Part shown: positions 63,901-64,000 of the stretch, piece by piece
Numbering within the stretch: the stretch's first letter is position 1
Layout of the letters: every line of letters starts with the position of its first letter
Assembly: GCA_922989275.2 (NCBI GenBank)
Contig: OV277867.1
Coordinates: 4,588,001-4,652,000 of the forward strand
Origin: Gari tellinella
Lineage: Eukaryota > Mollusca > Bivalvia > Cardiida > Psammobiidae
Direction of reading: 5' to 3'
DNA: 64,000 bases
The notes under the pieces: model-generated
The model's input: only the letters and a program-made list of their open reading frames with translations
Database searches by the model: none
Told to the model about the DNA's origin: nothing
Made by a program: the position numbers and the translations under genes

Positions 63901-64000
63901 ATTTTGTCAACGTGGAAGCGGAAGTTGAGCGAGGGAAAATGCGGCAAGCATACTTGAGCGTACCCGGAGTCTGCCTGCGTGGCATGTAACATGATATGAT

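Overview
This is a eukaryotic genome window with introns, split genes and no operons. It is AT-rich and packed with short DNA-transposon remnants. The best guess for the source is a bivalve mollusc. The reasons are dispersed repeats rich in 'TTGACCTTGACC' and 'GACCTAGTGACCTAG' motifs, repeats bounded by 'TATGCCCC' and 'GGGGCATAA', and tRNA-derived SINEs with a molluscan-looking 3' part. That assignment is inference from repeat style.

Two convergent protein-coding genes can be assembled exon by exon with consistent splice phase. (1) On the + strand, positions 612-20027 hold 11 exons encoding the last 729 or so residues of VCPIP1/VCIP135, a p97/VCP-interacting deubiquitinase. The N-terminal part with the catalytic OTU domain lies upstream of the window. 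(2) On the - strand, positions 63.7 kb down to 41694 hold calumenin (CALU), complete from signal peptide to the HDEF ER-retention signal, with six EF-hand loops. It has two homologous alternative exons (49291-49511 and 47874-48070) whose phases allow exactly one of them to be used. The two 3' ends are separated by about 21.7 kb (20028-41693) in which I find only repeats.

Region by region: 0-20 kb is VCPIP1 with introns full of repeats, including a 2.2-kb inverted-repeat element (L1), a 140-bp satellite, a 3 x 114-bp repeat copying a splice donor, and a 27 x 124-bp repeat copying a splice acceptor. 20-41.7 kb is intergenic repeat sequence. 41.7-64 kb is calumenin, with introns holding two more L elements (L2, L3) and many nested insertions.

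Most non-coding sequence belongs to a few families of roughly 200-360-bp non-autonomous elements (named A-H here). Each has terminal inverted repeats, a target-site duplication (TTAA for A, B and H; TA for D, E, F and G; about 6 bp for C) and a central 60-75-bp near-perfect hairpin. Families with unrelated ends and different target sites share recognisably the same hairpin core: B, E, G and H share one, and A and F share another. I think this modular exchange of hairpin cores is the most novel pattern here. Elements also sit within 6-30 nt of several splice sites in both genes and may have shaped splicing signals.
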